A stretch of DNA of 5,666 nt from Nitrospirota bacterium (GTDB taxonomy: Bacteria; Nitrospirota; Thermodesulfovibrionia; Thermodesulfovibrionales; JdFR-85), in the NCBI GenBank assembly GCA_013151785.1, contig JAADHP010000084.1, positions 1 through 5,666 on the forward strand. The letters run 5' to 3'. The notes below the pieces were generated by a model. It made no database searches. It was given only the letters and a program-made list of their open reading frames with translations, and was not told the DNA's origin. Of this stretch, positions 4,571 through 5,666 are shown piece by piece; the stretch's first letter is position 1; every line of letters begins with the position of its first letter. The position numbers were made by a program, and so were the translations under genes.

Positions 4571-5666
4571 ATGACTGGCAAGAAAGAGATAACAAGGGCA
4601 GCCTCTTCCTTTTCCTTTGCAACAATACTCAGCCGTCTCCTTGGTTTTCTCAGAGATATGATACTTGCACGGTACCTTGGCGCCTCTGGCATCTCTGATG
4701 CCTTCTTTGTTGCCTTCAGGATTCCCAATCTCATGAGAGACCTCTTTGCTGAGGGTTCAATGTCTTCGGCCTTTATACCTGTACTCACCGAGGTTAATGT
4801 CAGGAAGGGCTCCGAGGAGGCCAACCGCATCGCACGGCTGACCCTTACCTTCATTCTTATAGTAGTAGGGGCCTTCACTGTGGCAGGAATAGTGCTGTCT
4901 CCCTATATAGTAAGGATTATTGCTCCAGGATTTCAGAACCCTGACAAGATAAACACCACAATCTACCTGACAAGAATAATGTTCCCCTTTCTGCTTTTTG
5001 TCAGCCTTGCTGCCTTTACAATGGGCGCCCTGAATGTCAAAGGAGTCTATTTTATTCCTGCACTGGCCTCTGCCTGGTTTAATCTGACAATCATAATCAC
5101 TATTATTGTAATTACATATATATTCCATAATCCACTAATTGCAGCGGCTATTGGGGTCACCATCGGAGGATTCATGCAGTTTGCAACCCAGGTACCTGCC
5201 TATGTAAGGCAGGGTTATTCTCTTGCACCACTAACTGGATTTAATGATCCCTATCTCAAAAAAATGGGCAAACTGATAATCCCTGTAATGTTTGGACAGG
5301 CTGTAGGACAACTTAACATATTCATAAGCACTCTGCTTGCCTCTTATCTGTCAGAAGGCAGTATTACCTATCTATATTATTCCATGAGATTAATACAGTT
5401 CCCTGTTGGTGTCTTTGGAGTGGCAATGGCAATGGCCGTGCTCCCTACCCTTTCAAGACATGCCTCATCAGGCGATATCTCTTCGCTCAGGACAGACCTC
5501 TCTTACGGCCTGAGATTGCTCTTCTATCTTTCCGTACCTTCCATGGCAGGGCTTATAGCATTGCGCCAACCTATCATAAGCATGCTGTTTCAGCGAGGCG
5601 AATTTACCAGCTCCGACACCCTGGAGACAGCATATGCACTGGTGTTTTATTCAATAGGAATCTGGT
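4571..5666 (+). CDS. murJ: MurJ lipid II flippase (3' end beyond window)
   Basis: The frame stays open from ATG 4571 to the window end, giving the first 365 residues of a protein of roughly 500. MurJ (MviN) is a multi-pass MOP-superfamily protein that flips lipid II across the inner membrane for peptidoglycan synthesis. The N-terminus shows LSRLLGFLRD, then SDAFFVAFRIPNLMRDLFAEG and SSAFIPVL. Essential charged residues of E. coli MurJ have clear counterparts: R22 (R18), R28 (R24), D43 (D39), R56 (R52) and R273 (R270, in SMRLIQFPVGVFGVA). LPTLSRHA also fits the family. ATG 4571 places the first helix as in homologs and no other good start lies nearby. No Shine-Dalgarno site precedes it, and the extended -10 ends only 10 bases upstream, so the message may be nearly leaderless. 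The next ATG, residue 30, falls after conserved residues. Confidence 0.97.
   Translation, partial: MTGKKEITRAASSFSFATILSRLLGFLRDMILARYLGASGISDAFFVAFRIPNLMRDLFAEGSMSSAFIPVLTEVNVRKGSEEANRIARLTLTFILIVVGAFTVAGIVLSPYIVRIIAPGFQNPDKINTTIYLTRIMFPFLLFVSLAAFTMGALNVKGVYFIPALASAWFNLTIIITIIVITYIFHNPLIAAAIGVTIGGFMQFATQVPAYVRQGYSLAPLTGFNDPYLKKMGKLIIPVMFGQAVGQLNIFISTLLASYLSEGSITYLYYSMRLIQFPVGVFGVAMAMAVLPTLSRHASSGDISSLRTDLSYGLRLLFYLSVPSMAGLIALRQPIISMLFQRGEFTSSDTLETAYALVFYSIGIW

Noticed and set aside
4378..5128. Two long reverse-strand open frames opposite the tail-anchored gene and murJ
   Set aside because: They are antisense to a clear MurJ reading frame, show no domain and have low-complexity, charged composition typical of shadow frames.

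Overview
The window looks like part of a chromosome from a diderm (Gram-negative type) bacterium of moderate-to-low GC. The evidence is a YidC with a large periplasmic domain and a MurJ lipid II flippase. Gene style and the intergenic repeats recall uncultured Nitrospirota or Desulfobacterota-like lineages. That assignment is a weak inference: no rRNA or marker is present to fix the taxon. All supported genes lie on the + strand.

Layout. (1) Bases 1-126 are the 3' end of yidD, followed 6 bases later by complete yidC (133-1710). This is the conserved rpmH-rnpA-yidD-yidC arrangement for membrane protein insertion. The jag and mnmE genes that often follow are absent. (2) Bases 1711-2061 are non-coding and rich in repeats: a short 8-bp tandem repeat, a 7-bp tandem repeat (core AGTGAGC), a palindromic element that can fold into three consecutive hairpins, a terminator-like hairpin and a TATAAT box. 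(3) Bases 2062-3291 hold two adjacent paralogous genes for small cysteine-rich proteins of the YkgJ / CxxCxxCC putative metal-chelating type, 6 bases apart. (4) Bases 3292-3383 hold a compact block of alternating C-runs and G-runs. (5) Bases 3384-4499 encode a 371-residue protein with a C-terminal membrane anchor, tentatively similar to the RMD1/DUF155 family. (6) A promoter-like extended -10 lies just before murJ, which starts at 4571 and runs off the window end.

Functional picture. YidD/YidC (inner-membrane insertion) and MurJ (lipid II export for peptidoglycan) are core envelope functions. The three genes between them have no assigned function. Same-strand order and spacing suggest the two Cys-rich paralogs are co-transcribed, possibly with the tail-anchored protein. 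MurJ appears to have its own promoter with almost no 5' leader. No CRISPR array, tRNA, rRNA, transposase or recognised defence system was found. The least described part is the paralog pair and its neighbour.
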